Assembly (NCBI RefSeq): GCF_020707215.1
Contig: NZ_JAJFET010000003.1
Location: 310,001 to 374,000 of the forward strand
Source: Sphingomonas sp. PL-96
GTDB taxonomy: Bacteria > Pseudomonadota > Alphaproteobacteria > Sphingomonadales > Sphingomonadaceae
Length of the DNA: 64,000 bases
Reading direction: 5' to 3'
Shown: positions 35,948 through 44,809 of the stretch, piece by piece
Layout: every line of letters starts with the position of its first letter
How positions within the stretch are numbered: the stretch's first letter is position 1
Notes under the pieces: model-generated
The model's database searches: none
Seen by the model: only the letters and a program-made list of their open reading frames with translations
What the model was told of the DNA's origin: nothing
Translations under genes and position numbers: made by a program

Positions 35948-37177
35948 ATGATCGCTGCCGCGTCCGGTGCACGTCTTTCCGGAACCAATCTCGAACGCGC
36001 TGCCGACCACAACCAGCGAGTGACGCTGCATGCGATCCGGGTATGTGGTTCGCTCACGCGCGTCGAACTTGCCGGCATCACAGGGCTCACGCCGCCTGCC
36101 ATCGCGAACATCACCCGTCGGCTGCTGCAGGACGGGCTGATCGAGGAGGCTGGCCAGCGCCGTGGGGGGCGCGGCCAGCCGCCGACAAAGCTCGTCGTGC
36201 GTCGCAACGCCTGCTACTCGATCGGCGTCAACATCGACCGCGACCATATCACGGTGGTGCTCGTCGATTTCTCGGGACGGACGCTCGCGCGGGCGTCCGA
36301 AGAGGTCGCGTTTGCGCTTCCCGACCATGTCCACTCGCTGTACGCGCGGTCGATCGAGGAGATGCTGCGCACGGCGGACGTCGATCCGTCGAAGCTGGTC
36401 GGCATCGGTGTCGCGGCACCCGACGATCTCGGCCTGGTCGACTTGCCCGGCCGGCCCCCGGAATATGCGGCGTGGAACGGGCTCGACATGGCTTCGCTGT
36501 TCACCGACCCGTACGAGCTTCCCGTGTTCGTCGAGAATGACGCTGCTGCTGCGGCAAGCGGCGAGATGCAGCTGGGGCTGGGCCAGAAATACGGCAGCTT
36601 TTTTTACGTGCTCCTATCGTCGGGGCTTGGCGGCGGCTTTGTCGTCGACGGTGCCTATGTTCGCGGCGCCAACGGCCGCAGCGGCGAACTCGGCTTTATG
36701 CTTGCAACCGATGGCAAGGGCGGGCGGGAGCCTGTCCAGGCGCTCGTCTCGCTGTCTGGCCTTTCCCGACACCTTGAAGCTTCGGGCTTTGATCTTGCCG
36801 ACGCCATGCACCGCACCCGGATCGCGCCCGAGCTGTCGGCCTGTGTGGATGAGTGGATCGAGGCGGCCGCCCAGCGGCTGTGTACGCCCGTCTCGGCGAT
36901 CTGCTGCCTCATCAATCCAGCGACGGTGCTGATCGGCGGTCGCCTCCCGAGCGCCTTTGTCGAACAACTCGCTGACCGCGTGAACGCGCTGATGCGCGAG
37001 CAGGTCGATGTGCTGCCGGCGATTGCTCCCGTGGCACGGGCGGCCTTGTCCGAGGACGCGCCCGCGGTCGGTGCCGCGGTGCTGCCCTTCAGCCACTTCC
37101 TGCTGCCCAAGCCCGGCGCACTGTGGAAGACCCCGGTTGCCGACCGCGCCACGGCTGGCCCGGCGGCGGTACTGTAA
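35948..37177 (+). CDS. ROK family transcriptional regulator (NagC-like)
   Basis: A 409-residue regulator with an N-terminal winged helix (ERAADHNQRVTLHAIRVCGS, VELAGITGLTPPAIANITRRLLQDGLIEE) and a ROK sugar-binding domain (SIGVNIDRDHITVVLVDFSG, VFVENDAAAAASGEMQLG, SSGLGGGFVVDGAYVRGANG). The typical zinc motif CxCGxxGC is missing; the matching place reads TDGKGGREPVQALVS, so metal binding is unlikely. ATG at 35948 fits the family start; the open frame runs further up. It may respond to a sugar or GlcNAc-6-P and control the divergent kinase, itself, and perhaps the GH84 gene. Confidence 0.82.
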   Translation: MIAAASGARLSGTNLERAADHNQRVTLHAIRVCGSLTRVELAGITGLTPPAIANITRRLLQDGLIEEAGQRRGGRGQPPTKLVVRRNACYSIGVNIDRDHITVVLVDFSGRTLARASEEVAFALPDHVHSLYARSIEEMLRTADVDPSKLVGIGVAAPDDLGLVDLPGRPPEYAAWNGLDMASLFTDPYELPVFVENDAAAAASGEMQLGLGQKYGSFFYVLLSSGLGGGFVVDGAYVRGANGRSGELGFMLATDGKGGREPVQALVSLSGLSRHLEASGFDLADAMHRTRIAPELSACVDEWIEAAAQRLCTPVSAICCLINPATVLIGGRLPSAFVEQLADRVNALMREQVDVLPAIAPVARAALSEDAPAVGAAVLPFSHFLLPKPGALWKTPVADRATAGPAAVL

Positions 37178-37244
37178 CGCCGGATCAACCCGTCCCGCCT
37201 TGGGCCGGGCGGGCGCCACCCCGCCATTCAATCCGTAGCCCGGC

Positions 37245-37323
37245 GCAGGCAGGGAACCAGGGCCGGGCGAAACAACACTTGCGGCGTTTGGGGCCCTGGG
37301 CTCCTGCCTCCGCAGGAGCACGG
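37245..37323. repeat. Dispersed double-hairpin repeat, copy 2
   Basis: CCAGGGCC (37257-37264) pairs with GGCCCTGG (37292-37299), followed by hairpin GCTCCTGC (37300-37307) / GCAGGAGC (37312-37319). It is the full-length counterpart of the copy at 8971-9056 in the opposite direction. It fills most of the gap between the stops of the ROK regulator and GH84 genes, which converge here. Confidence 0.75.
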
Positions 37324-37352
37324 TGTCGGAGATGTGCCGCCTGCGGGGTCGC

Positions 37353-39308
37353 CTACTCTCCGCGCACATCCTGACCCACGAGGATCATAGAAGGCGCGCG
37401 TTCGATGAACACGTCCAGCACGCCGTCCGCCACCTTGATCGGACCCTGCGGCCGGGTGGTGTTCGGGATGGTCTGGATCGCCGCTGCCTGTGCCGCGAGC
37501 GCCTTTGCCTGCGCCAAGAAGGCGGGCGCGCGCGAGCCGCCCTGGTCTGCGGACGACAGCCCCATCGCAGTCGCCTGCAGCGCACGGCCCCAGAGCTGGA
37601 GCGCGTCCAGCCAGGGCTTGCTCTGCGCGATGAAGCCCGCGTCCGCCACGCCTGCGCGGATCGTGTCGGAGGCGCCGGCGAGCGCATCCGCCGTCGTCTT
37701 CAGCTCGGCGAGCGCTGTGCGGCGCGCGCCGGCGTCACCGGTCGCCAGTGCCTCGGCAACGCCGTCGAGCGTAGCCTTCAGCCTGGGTGCCGAGGGCTGC
37801 CAGGGCTGGCTGCCGAAGGTCGGCGCCAGATGCTCGACGTCGAAGAAGGTCATCAGCGCCTCGGTCGTCGCAGCATCGTCGGATGCGAGCATCCGCGCTG
37901 CCGCTTTCCAGGCGCGGTCCGCATCATAGCCGCGGTCATTCCAGGCAAAGGCGGCGCTGCCGAACACGGCGACGCGGCTCGGCGCCTCCTGGTTCATCGG
38001 GTTGGCCAGGATGCCGCTCAGTTCCTTGGAAAGCCCCGCCTCGCGCTTGGCGTAGGGTGCCATCAGCAGCCGGCCCGCGGACTCGCCATAATCGTTGACG
38101 GGGTAGTTGTCCCAGAGCAGCGTTTTGCGGCCGAACGCCTTCGTCGCATCCTTGGCATTGCCGATCGAGATGGCGGGCGGCACCACATCGGTGCCGGTCC
38201 ACTGCACGTACACGGCCGGATCGACCTTGCGCAGCGCCGCCTTATACGGCGTCTCGGTCGTGTTGTAATATTCGGTAGGGACGATCATCAGTTCGGCCTC
38301 GTCGCCGTCCTGTGCCTTCAGCCAGCTGTAGATGCTGTTGGAAAGCTGCGCCTGGGCAAGGCCCGCGGCCCGCTCGCCCGGCTCACCCAGCGCGGCGCGA
38401 TCCTGGTCGCAGTTCCACTTCTTATACTCGATGTCATCGAACGCGATGTAGAAGGAGCGGACGCCGAGCGCCCGGAACGCGTCGAACTTGCGCTTGAGCG
38501 CCTGCACATCGGCCGGGTTCGAATAGCAGATCGAGGGGCCCGGCGAGATCGCATAGGTGAAGCGGACGTGGTTGCGCCGCGCCTGGTCCACGAGCCCCTT
38601 GAGCGCATCGAGCGTCGCCTGGGGATAATCCTCGCGCCACTTGTCGCGCGCGAACGGATCGTCCTTGGGGCTGTAGATATAGGTATTGGCCTTGACGCTA
38701 CCCAGGAAATCGAGGTGCGCGGCACGGTCAACCGTCGACCAGGGCGCGCCGTAGAACCCCTCGATCGTGCCGCGGATTGCCATTGCCGGGTGATCGGCGA
38801 TGTTGATGGCGGGCAGCGACCCGCGTGCCGTCAGCTGCCGCAGCGTCTGCGCGGCGTAGTAGAGTCCGTCCGCGTCCTTGCCGGCGAGCACCACCAGCGC
38901 AGCATCGCCGCGTAGGCCGCTCGTCAGCGTATAGCCCTCGCGCTGCTCCGGAAGCGTGCCGTCAAGCTGGGTGACGGCAGAGCGCACCGCCGAGGCAGTC
39001 GCCGTGCCGAGGACCACGACCGTGCCCCGCGCGTTCCCGGGAAGGCTGCGCGCAAGGTGGATCGTCTCCACGCCCGCCGCAGCAAGCGCGCCGCGCACGA
39101 GCGCGATCGTCGCCGTGTCGATCGTGCCGTCCGCCACCAGCGTCGCTTCGCTGCCCAGCGGCAGGGCGGGGCCATTGAGCGTCATCGACACCGGCTGCGG
39201 GAACACCTGCGGCAGGGTAGTGACAGGCCCCGCCTGTGCAGTGCCGGCAAGCAGCGCCGCAGCCGCGGTGGTGAACAGGGCAGTCGAGCGGAAAAGGATC
39301 TGAGGCAC
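37353..39308 (-). CDS. GH84 beta-N-acetylglucosaminidase (O-GlcNAcase/hyaluronidase-like), secreted
   Basis: This 651-residue exo-enzyme removes beta-linked GlcNAc by substrate-assisted catalysis. It has a signal peptide (ALFTTAAAALLAGTAQAG), an N-terminal GH20b-like domain (about 30-160), the GH84 barrel (RGTIEGFYGAPWS near 168; catalytic pair D291-D292 in FYIAFDDIEYKKW; WTGTDVVPPAIS; LLWDNYPVNDYGES) and a C-terminal helical domain. The start is a GTG with GGAG upstream. It lies beside the ROK pair; in the N-glycan pathway it could remove antennary or core GlcNAc, though hyaluronan or O-GlcNAc peptides are other options. Confidence 0.93.
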   Translation of the reverse strand: MPQILFRSTALFTTAAAALLAGTAQAGPVTTLPQVFPQPVSMTLNGPALPLGSEATLVADGTIDTATIALVRGALAAAGVETIHLARSLPGNARGTVVVLGTATASAVRSAVTQLDGTLPEQREGYTLTSGLRGDAALVVLAGKDADGLYYAAQTLRQLTARGSLPAINIADHPAMAIRGTIEGFYGAPWSTVDRAAHLDFLGSVKANTYIYSPKDDPFARDKWREDYPQATLDALKGLVDQARRNHVRFTYAISPGPSICYSNPADVQALKRKFDAFRALGVRSFYIAFDDIEYKKWNCDQDRAALGEPGERAAGLAQAQLSNSIYSWLKAQDGDEAELMIVPTEYYNTTETPYKAALRKVDPAVYVQWTGTDVVPPAISIGNAKDATKAFGRKTLLWDNYPVNDYGESAGRLLMAPYAKREAGLSKELSGILANPMNQEAPSRVAVFGSAAFAWNDRGYDADRAWKAAARMLASDDAATTEALMTFFDVEHLAPTFGSQPWQPSAPRLKATLDGVAEALATGDAGARRTALAELKTTADALAGASDTIRAGVADAGFIAQSKPWLDALQLWGRALQATAMGLSSADQGGSRAPAFLAQAKALAAQAAAIQTIPNTTRPQGPIKVADGVLDVFIERAPSMILVGQDVRGE

Positions 39309-39357
39309 TTTGGTCTCCGAAAGGTAGCCAAAAGGTCTCAGAACATCGCGCCGCTGT

Positions 39358-39618
39358 CTAGAGGTTCCGACTGCCAGGGGCAGGCAGGCGCGGAGGCGCG
39401 TCCGCAGCGGCTTTCGCCGCTGCGGCGCTGCGTACCAGTACCGCCGTCGACAGCAGGATCGACGAGACCAGCCCGCCGATCGCCAACAGCCCGGCCGGGG
39501 TCACCTCGACACTCGCGCTGAACCCGCGGCGGCGCCCGAACTTGAGCGACACCGAGGCGCGCTGGCGTCCCGGCGCCGTCGGGTTGACGGGCGCGGGGGG
39601 CACGAGCCCCCGGCTCAT
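39358..39618 (-). CDS. Small single-span membrane protein
   Basis: This 86-residue protein has one membrane helix (GLLAIGGLVSSILLSTAVLV, about residues 48-67), a basic N-terminal part and a short proline-rich tail. No family recognised. The ATG overlaps the stop codon of the upstream flavin oxidoreductase gene (ATGA, 39615-39618), which supports translation. It may be a membrane anchor or an accessory of that operon; this is a guess from position. Confidence 0.55.
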   Translation of the reverse strand: MSRGLVPPAPVNPTAPGRQRASVSLKFGRRRGFSASVEVTPAGLLAIGGLVSSILLSTAVLVRSAAAAKAAADAPPRLPAPGSRNL

Positions 39619-40736
39619 GACTCCGCGCTGCCCGGCATGTCGAACAGCGAGCGATACTGCCGCGGCTGTGAGCGCAGATACTGGTCTGCCGCCCGGACCC
39701 GGCCGCCCAGATGCGCGGCGGCATGCCACGGCCAGCGCGGATCGTAGAGGATCGTGCGCGCCAGGCCGACATAGTCGGCGTCGCCGGTGCCGACGATCGC
39801 CTCCGCCTGCTCGTAGTCGGTGATGAGGCCTACCGCGACGACCTGCACGCCGGTCGCCTGCTTCACCGCGCGTGCCAGCGGCACCTGATAGTTCGGCCCG
39901 ACCGGGATCTGCTGGCGCGGATCAAGGCCGCCGCTCGACACATGGATCAGCCCGCAGCCGCGTGCCTGCAGCGCCTTGGTGAAGGCGATCGTCTGTTCGA
40001 CGTCCCAGCCACCCTCGACCCAGTCGGTCCCCGACACGCGCACCGTCACCGGCTTGTCGGCCGGGAAGGCTGCACGCACTGCGTCATAGACCTCCAGCGG
40101 GAAGCGCATGCGATTCTCCAGGCTGCCGCCATAGTCGTCGGTGCGCTGGTTGGAGAGCGGCGAGAGGAACTGGTGCAGCAGATAGCCGTGCGCGGCATGG
40201 ATCTGGATGGCGTCGATGCCGAGCCGGGCCGAGCGGCGCGCCGCATCGGCAAAGGCGTCGCGGACCCGATCCATGCCGGCGCGGTCGAGCGCCTGCGGCG
40301 CGTGCTCATGCGCCTCGAACGGCAGCGCGGAGGCGGAGACGGTCTGCCAGCCATTGGCGTCCTCCGGCGGCAGCTGTGCGCCGCCCTTCCACGGCACCTC
40401 GGTTGACGCCTTGCGGCCGGCATGCGCCAGCTGGATCGCGATCGGCATCGGCGAGTGCCGACGGACGCTCTCGAGGGTTCGCGCCATCGCCGCCTCCGTC
40501 GCATCGTCCCACAGGCCGACGTCGCCGTAGGTGATGCGGCCTTCCGGCACGACGGCCGTCGCCTCGATCGTCAGCAGCCCAGCGCCCGACAGCGCCAGCT
40601 GGCCCAGGTGGATCAGGTGCCAGTCGGTCATGCAGCCGTCGACGGCGGAATATTGGCACATCGGCGCGATGACGATGCGGTTGTCCATCTTGAGCGAACC
40701 CACGGTGGCCGGGGTGAACAGTGCTGGGGTGGTCAT
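39615..40736 (-). CDS. Old yellow enzyme family NADH:flavin oxidoreductase
   Basis: This FMN-dependent ene-reductase has 373 residues and a TIM-barrel fold. Signatures: RIVIAPMCQYSAVDGCMTDWH (YqjM-type, with the C of MCQY near the flavin), IQLAHAGRKAS, IQIHAAHGYLLHQFLSPLSN (the H-x-x-H pair that binds the substrate), and VGLARTILYDPRWPWHAA. It belongs to the thermophilic-like OYE class. It lies 10 nt behind an SDR gene and overlaps the following small membrane gene. The natural substrate is not known. Confidence 0.92.
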   Translation of the reverse strand: MTTPALFTPATVGSLKMDNRIVIAPMCQYSAVDGCMTDWHLIHLGQLALSGAGLLTIEATAVVPEGRITYGDVGLWDDATEAAMARTLESVRRHSPMPIAIQLAHAGRKASTEVPWKGGAQLPPEDANGWQTVSASALPFEAHEHAPQALDRAGMDRVRDAFADAARRSARLGIDAIQIHAAHGYLLHQFLSPLSNQRTDDYGGSLENRMRFPLEVYDAVRAAFPADKPVTVRVSGTDWVEGGWDVEQTIAFTKALQARGCGLIHVSSGGLDPRQQIPVGPNYQVPLARAVKQATGVQVVAVGLITDYEQAEAIVGTGDADYVGLARTILYDPRWPWHAAAHLGGRVRAADQYLRSQPRQYRSLFDMPGSAES

Positions 40737-40746
40737 GAAGTCTCCG

Positions 40747-41592
40747 TCAGGCGTCGGGAAAGTCGGTGGCGAGGCTGATGTCGCGATTGCCCTCGATCTC
40801 GGCGAGGCGCTCCTTCAGGCGGGCGACAACCGCGTCATGGCCGAAGCGGCCGAGCACCAGGTGTCGCGGCGGATCGGCCTGCTCGGCAAGCGCGATCATG
40901 GCATCGGCGGCACGAGCCGGGTCGCCGGCCTGGGTGCCGCTCACGCCGCGGGTGTCGTCCATGCGCTTGCCGGCGGTCTCGGCGTAGTCCGCGATCCGGT
41001 TCGGCGTCTGGCGCAGCGAGCGGCCGGCCCAATCGGTGCGGAACGGCCCCGGCTCGACACAAGTGACGTGGATACCGAGCGGCGCCGCTTCGGCGCGCAG
41101 CGTGTCCGACCAGCCCTCGACCGCATGCTTCGACGCGGCATAATAGCCGGATGCCGGGAAGCCGATCAGCCCCGCAACCGAGGTGATGTTGAGGATGCGT
41201 CCGCTACGCTGCGCGCGCATCAGCGGCAGCACGGCGCGGGTCAGCGCGAACAGGCCAAAGACGTTGGCGTCGAACTGCGCGCGGATTTCCGCCTCTTCGC
41301 CTTCCTCTACGCTGCTTTGATAGCCGTAGCCGGCGTTGTTCACGAGCACGTCGATACGGCCGAACTTTTCCCGCGCGGCAGCAACGGCAGCCGCGATCTG
41401 ACCGGCCTCGGTGACGTCCAGCGCCACCGCCAGCGCGCGGTCCTCGCGGCCTGCAACCAGGTCGGCGACGGCGTCAGCATTGCGCGCGGTCACCACCACC
41501 CGCCAGCCGTGGTCCAGAACGCGCGTGGCAAGCTCGCGGCCAAAGCCGGTCGAACAGCCGGTGATGAACCAGACGGGGGCGGTGGAGGTCAT
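40747..41592 (-). CDS. SDR family oxidoreductase
   Basis: A 281-residue classical short-chain dehydrogenase: NAD(P) motif TGCSTGFGRELA, VNNAGYG, active-site NITSVAGLIGFP and YYAASKHA (Tyr and Lys). The sequence resembles ketoreductases annotated as oxidoreductases of the DltE/YdfG type. The ATG at 41592 skips an upstream non-conserved stretch. It heads a three-gene unit with the old yellow enzyme; the strong terminator just upstream separates it from the TonB-receptor operon. Substrate not known. Confidence 0.85.
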   Translation of the reverse strand: MTSTAPVWFITGCSTGFGRELATRVLDHGWRVVVTARNADAVADLVAGREDRALAVALDVTEAGQIAAAVAAAREKFGRIDVLVNNAGYGYQSSVEEGEEAEIRAQFDANVFGLFALTRAVLPLMRAQRSGRILNITSVAGLIGFPASGYYAASKHAVEGWSDTLRAEAAPLGIHVTCVEPGPFRTDWAGRSLRQTPNRIADYAETAGKRMDDTRGVSGTQAGDPARAADAMIALAEQADPPRHLVLGRFGHDAVVARLKERLAEIEGNRDISLATDFPDA

Positions 41593-41675
41593 GGCGGCAT
41601 CCAGATGGAGCAAGGGACCCGAAAGGTAAGGGCCGATCCTCGCTCCGCAACCCGCTACGCCAGGTGACAGGCACC

Positions 41676-41712
41676 AAAAAAAAGGGCCCGTGCTCGCAAG
41701 GAGCACGGGCCC
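41676..41712 (-). terminator. Terminator of the AGA-TonB receptor operon
   Basis: A perfect 12-bp stem GGGCCCGTGCTC / GAGCACGGGCCC with loop GCAAG is followed, on the minus strand, by a run of eight T. It lies 32 bases behind the TonB-receptor stop. Confidence 0.93.
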
Positions 41713-41744
41713 AGTTCATGGGAACTATGTCCGCGGGGAAGCGA

Positions 41745-44700
41745 TCAGAAGTTGACCGTCGCCCCGAACGCGATCTGCCGGCCCAGCGAGTCATACCGCG
41801 CCGAGATGGTGTTCGCGCGCGAAAGGCCGATGTCGTAGGAGTTCGGCAGGATCGGCGGCGTCTTGTCCAGGATGTTGTTCGCCGCGAAGCGCAGCGAGAA
41901 ATTCTCCTGGACCCGGAAGTTCGCCGACAGGTCGAAGTAGTTGTAGGCGCCGATCCGGTAGAAGGTCGAACGGGTCGAGTCCTCCGTCCAGCCGAGCGTC
42001 TCGTCATACGAGTTCGACGTGCGGGTCAGCGGGCCCAGGTAGCGCCAGTTCAGCGACAGGCTGAACACCTTGTCCTCGGTCGTATAAGTGCCGCGCAGGT
42101 TGTGCGTCCACTTCGGGATGAACTGGCTGCAGCCAGCACCCCCGAAATAGCCGGCGCAGTTGCGCTCGGACAGGAACGATGCGTCCTGTGCACCTGCACG
42201 GGTGGTCAGCGAGCCCGAGAAGTCGAAATCGAGGCGGCCGACCTTGCCGAGGCCCAGGCCATATTGTGCCTGGAAGTCCCAGCCGTACGACTTGCTCTTG
42301 TAGTAGTTGGTCGTGCCCTGGCGGATATAGCCGGTCGTCGGGTTCGTCGTCGGATCGCTGGACAGCGTCCCGTCGGCGTTGCGGACGAACATGCTGCAGA
42401 AGAAGTCGTCGCCCGTCTCAGCGCAACCCTGCGAGAAGTAAGAGTAGTCATTGTACCCGATCGACTGGTTCAGATCGATCAGGAAGCGGTCGACCGAGAC
42501 GATCAGGCCCGGCAGGAAGCGCGGCTTGAGGACCACGCCGAAGGTCTTGGTGTAGGCGGTCTCCGGATCGACGGTAAAGCCGCCAGCCTTGTAGGTGCAG
42601 CCGACGTCCGTCGGGCAGAGCAGGGTGGCGCTGCCGTAGAGATTGTCGGCGAGACCGGTTGCCGCGCAGACCTCACGCGATGCGACCGGCGAGCCATAGG
42701 TATTGATCTGCTGGCCCGTGTTCGGATCGAACGTCGTCCCGGTGATGGTGGGTGCGCAGATGTCGTTGTACGCAGTGGTAATCCGGCCGTAGCTGGTGTT
42801 GCTCGCCTGGAACTGTTCGACGACCGTTGGTGCGCGCTGCGCACGGTTGATCGAGCCGCGGAAGGTGATGTCCGGGATCGGTGCCCAGACCGCCTCGGCC
42901 TTCCAGGTCGAGAAGGTGTCCGGGTTGCTGCTGTACTTCGACAGGCGATAGGCGCCGTTGAACTGCAGCAGGTCCGCGAACCGCTGGTGCTGCATGATCG
43001 GGACCTGCAGCTCCACGCTACCTTCCCAGACGTGCTGGGCCAGATAGCGATCCGAGTCGTTGCTGATCGTTTCGCGCCAGATCTCGTCGGCATGGCTCTT
43101 GAGCTGGTCCTCGCGGAACTCGGCGCCGACCGCAACGGCCACGCCTTGCTCGGCCCAGGGGCTCTTGATGCCATAGGTGCCCAGGTCACCCTGAACCGTG
43201 GCAATGGCGTTGTAGAGCGTGTTGGTGGTGGTTGAAGTGCCGTACGTACCCGAAATCAGGTAGTTGTACAGCGCAGCGTTGTTGACTTCGGAATTGGCGC
43301 TGAACGGGTCGAAGGGAACGCAGCCGTTCTCTACGTCGTTTGCGCAGCTGATCACGCCGTTGTTGTTGACCACGTTGAGCGAGTTGTTGACGCGCTCCCA
43401 TACCGGCCCGGCGGACCAGCTGGTGATCATCTTGTTGCGCGAGTAGACGCCGCCGACATCATAGCTCCAGCCTTGGGCGAAGTCGCCGCGGAAGCCGGCG
43501 GTGATGCGCGTGCCTTCGTTGGTGTAGCGGTCTTCCAGGTCCGGCACGCCGCTAAAACGGTAGCGCAGATCGATGGGCACGCTCGTGTTCGTGCCCGCAT
43601 CCGCGCCGCAGATCGTCGCCGACTGTGCCGCCGACATGTACGGGTTGTCGCAGCTGACCGTGTATGCACCCTCGCTGTACGAGGTCGAGCTGAACACGCG
43701 CGCCGGATAGAGGTTTACCGACTTGTCCTTGAACCACATTGCGCTGGCATAGAGTTCCACCGCGTTGGAGATCTCGAACGAGGTGAAGCCACCGGCGTTC
43801 CAGCGCTTGCTGCGCCGCTGGAACGAGTAGTTGTCGTACGGATTTTCGGCGAGCGCGGTCGAATAGGGAACGAAGCTGCGCGTGCCGTCCGGGTTGTTCA
43901 CATAGGCGTTGCCGGCGTTCGGACCGCTCTGGGGCGAGACATAGCCGGTGCGCGTGTAGGTGGACACCGTGCAGCTCAGCGGGCCGTCCTTGACGCTCTC
44001 GGTCAGCTGGCAGCCCGAGGTCTCACGCGCGCTGTAGGGGACGAGGTCCGCCTGGCGATAGTTGACGTAGCCCGAGATGTGGAAGCGGTCGTCGAACAGC
44101 TTCTTGCCGGCGGTCAGCGACAGGTCGATGCGCGCGCCGTCATTGGTGGTACCGGTCGCCGGCTGCGCAAAGCCATATTGGCTCGCCACGTCCGAGATCA
44201 GGCCGGACTTGTTCTTGTGGTTGTAGAAATTGTAGTTCGCGTTCGCCTGGATACCCTCGAAGTCGTTGTCGAGGATGAAGTTCACGACGCCCGCGATGGC
44301 GTCCGAACCATAGACCGCAGAAGCGCCGCCGGTGAGCACGTCGACGCGCTTGATCAGCGAGGTCGGGATCATGTTGGCGTCAAGGCCGTTGACGGTGCCC
44401 AGGCGCTTGCCGTCGACCAGGACTAGCGTGCGCTCGAAGCCCAGGTTGCGCAGCTTGATGCGCTGGCGGCCGTCCGAGTCCTGATAGTTCTGCTGGCTGT
44501 CCGGCGCGACCGACGGGATGCGGTTGAGCACTTCCTCGATGTTCACCGCCGCCTGTGCGCGGATCGATTCAGAGGTGACCGAGGTGATCGGGGCTGCTGC
44601 CGCGACGTTCGGGCGATTGATGCGCGAGCCGGTGACGACGATCGAGCCGCTGTCCTCGGCAGCAGCGTCGTCCTGGCTGACGATGGCGGAATCGGTCGTG

Positions 44701-44798
44701 ATCGGCCCGCCGGTGACATTGGCTTCCTGAGCCATCGCCGGCATGGCAACGCCGGCGATGCAGGTGGATGCTAACAACAATCGCGTCATCGTCTTCAT
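41745..44798 (-). CDS. TonB-dependent receptor, glycan-uptake type
   Basis: A large outer-membrane receptor of 1017 residues with signal peptide (MTRLLLASTCIAGVAMPAMAQ), plug domain (SGSIVVTGSRINRPN, RIKLRNLGFERTLVLVDGKR, VDVLTGGASAVYGSDAIAGV) and a barrel with long loops containing several cysteine pairs, ending AFGATVNF with the terminal aromatic. Receptors of this size carry oligosaccharides or peptides in sphingomonads, caulobacters and xanthomonads. AAGGGGA stands before the ATG. It is 11 nt downstream of the glycosylasparaginase gene, making imported glycopeptide or glycan the likely cargo (inference). Confidence 0.92.
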   Translation of the reverse strand: MKTMTRLLLASTCIAGVAMPAMAQEANVTGGPITTDSAIVSQDDAAAEDSGSIVVTGSRINRPNVAAAAPITSVTSESIRAQAAVNIEEVLNRIPSVAPDSQQNYQDSDGRQRIKLRNLGFERTLVLVDGKRLGTVNGLDANMIPTSLIKRVDVLTGGASAVYGSDAIAGVVNFILDNDFEGIQANANYNFYNHKNKSGLISDVASQYGFAQPATGTTNDGARIDLSLTAGKKLFDDRFHISGYVNYRQADLVPYSARETSGCQLTESVKDGPLSCTVSTYTRTGYVSPQSGPNAGNAYVNNPDGTRSFVPYSTALAENPYDNYSFQRRSKRWNAGGFTSFEISNAVELYASAMWFKDKSVNLYPARVFSSTSYSEGAYTVSCDNPYMSAAQSATICGADAGTNTSVPIDLRYRFSGVPDLEDRYTNEGTRITAGFRGDFAQGWSYDVGGVYSRNKMITSWSAGPVWERVNNSLNVVNNNGVISCANDVENGCVPFDPFSANSEVNNAALYNYLISGTYGTSTTTNTLYNAIATVQGDLGTYGIKSPWAEQGVAVAVGAEFREDQLKSHADEIWRETISNDSDRYLAQHVWEGSVELQVPIMQHQRFADLLQFNGAYRLSKYSSNPDTFSTWKAEAVWAPIPDITFRGSINRAQRAPTVVEQFQASNTSYGRITTAYNDICAPTITGTTFDPNTGQQINTYGSPVASREVCAATGLADNLYGSATLLCPTDVGCTYKAGGFTVDPETAYTKTFGVVLKPRFLPGLIVSVDRFLIDLNQSIGYNDYSYFSQGCAETGDDFFCSMFVRNADGTLSSDPTTNPTTGYIRQGTTNYYKSKSYGWDFQAQYGLGLGKVGRLDFDFSGSLTTRAGAQDASFLSERNCAGYFGGAGCSQFIPKWTHNLRGTYTTEDKVFSLSLNWRYLGPLTRTSNSYDETLGWTEDSTRSTFYRIGAYNYFDLSANFRVQENFSLRFAANNILDKTPPILPNSYDIGLSRANTISARYDSLGRQIAFGATVNF

Positions 44799-44809
44799 CA
44801 ATAGTCCCC

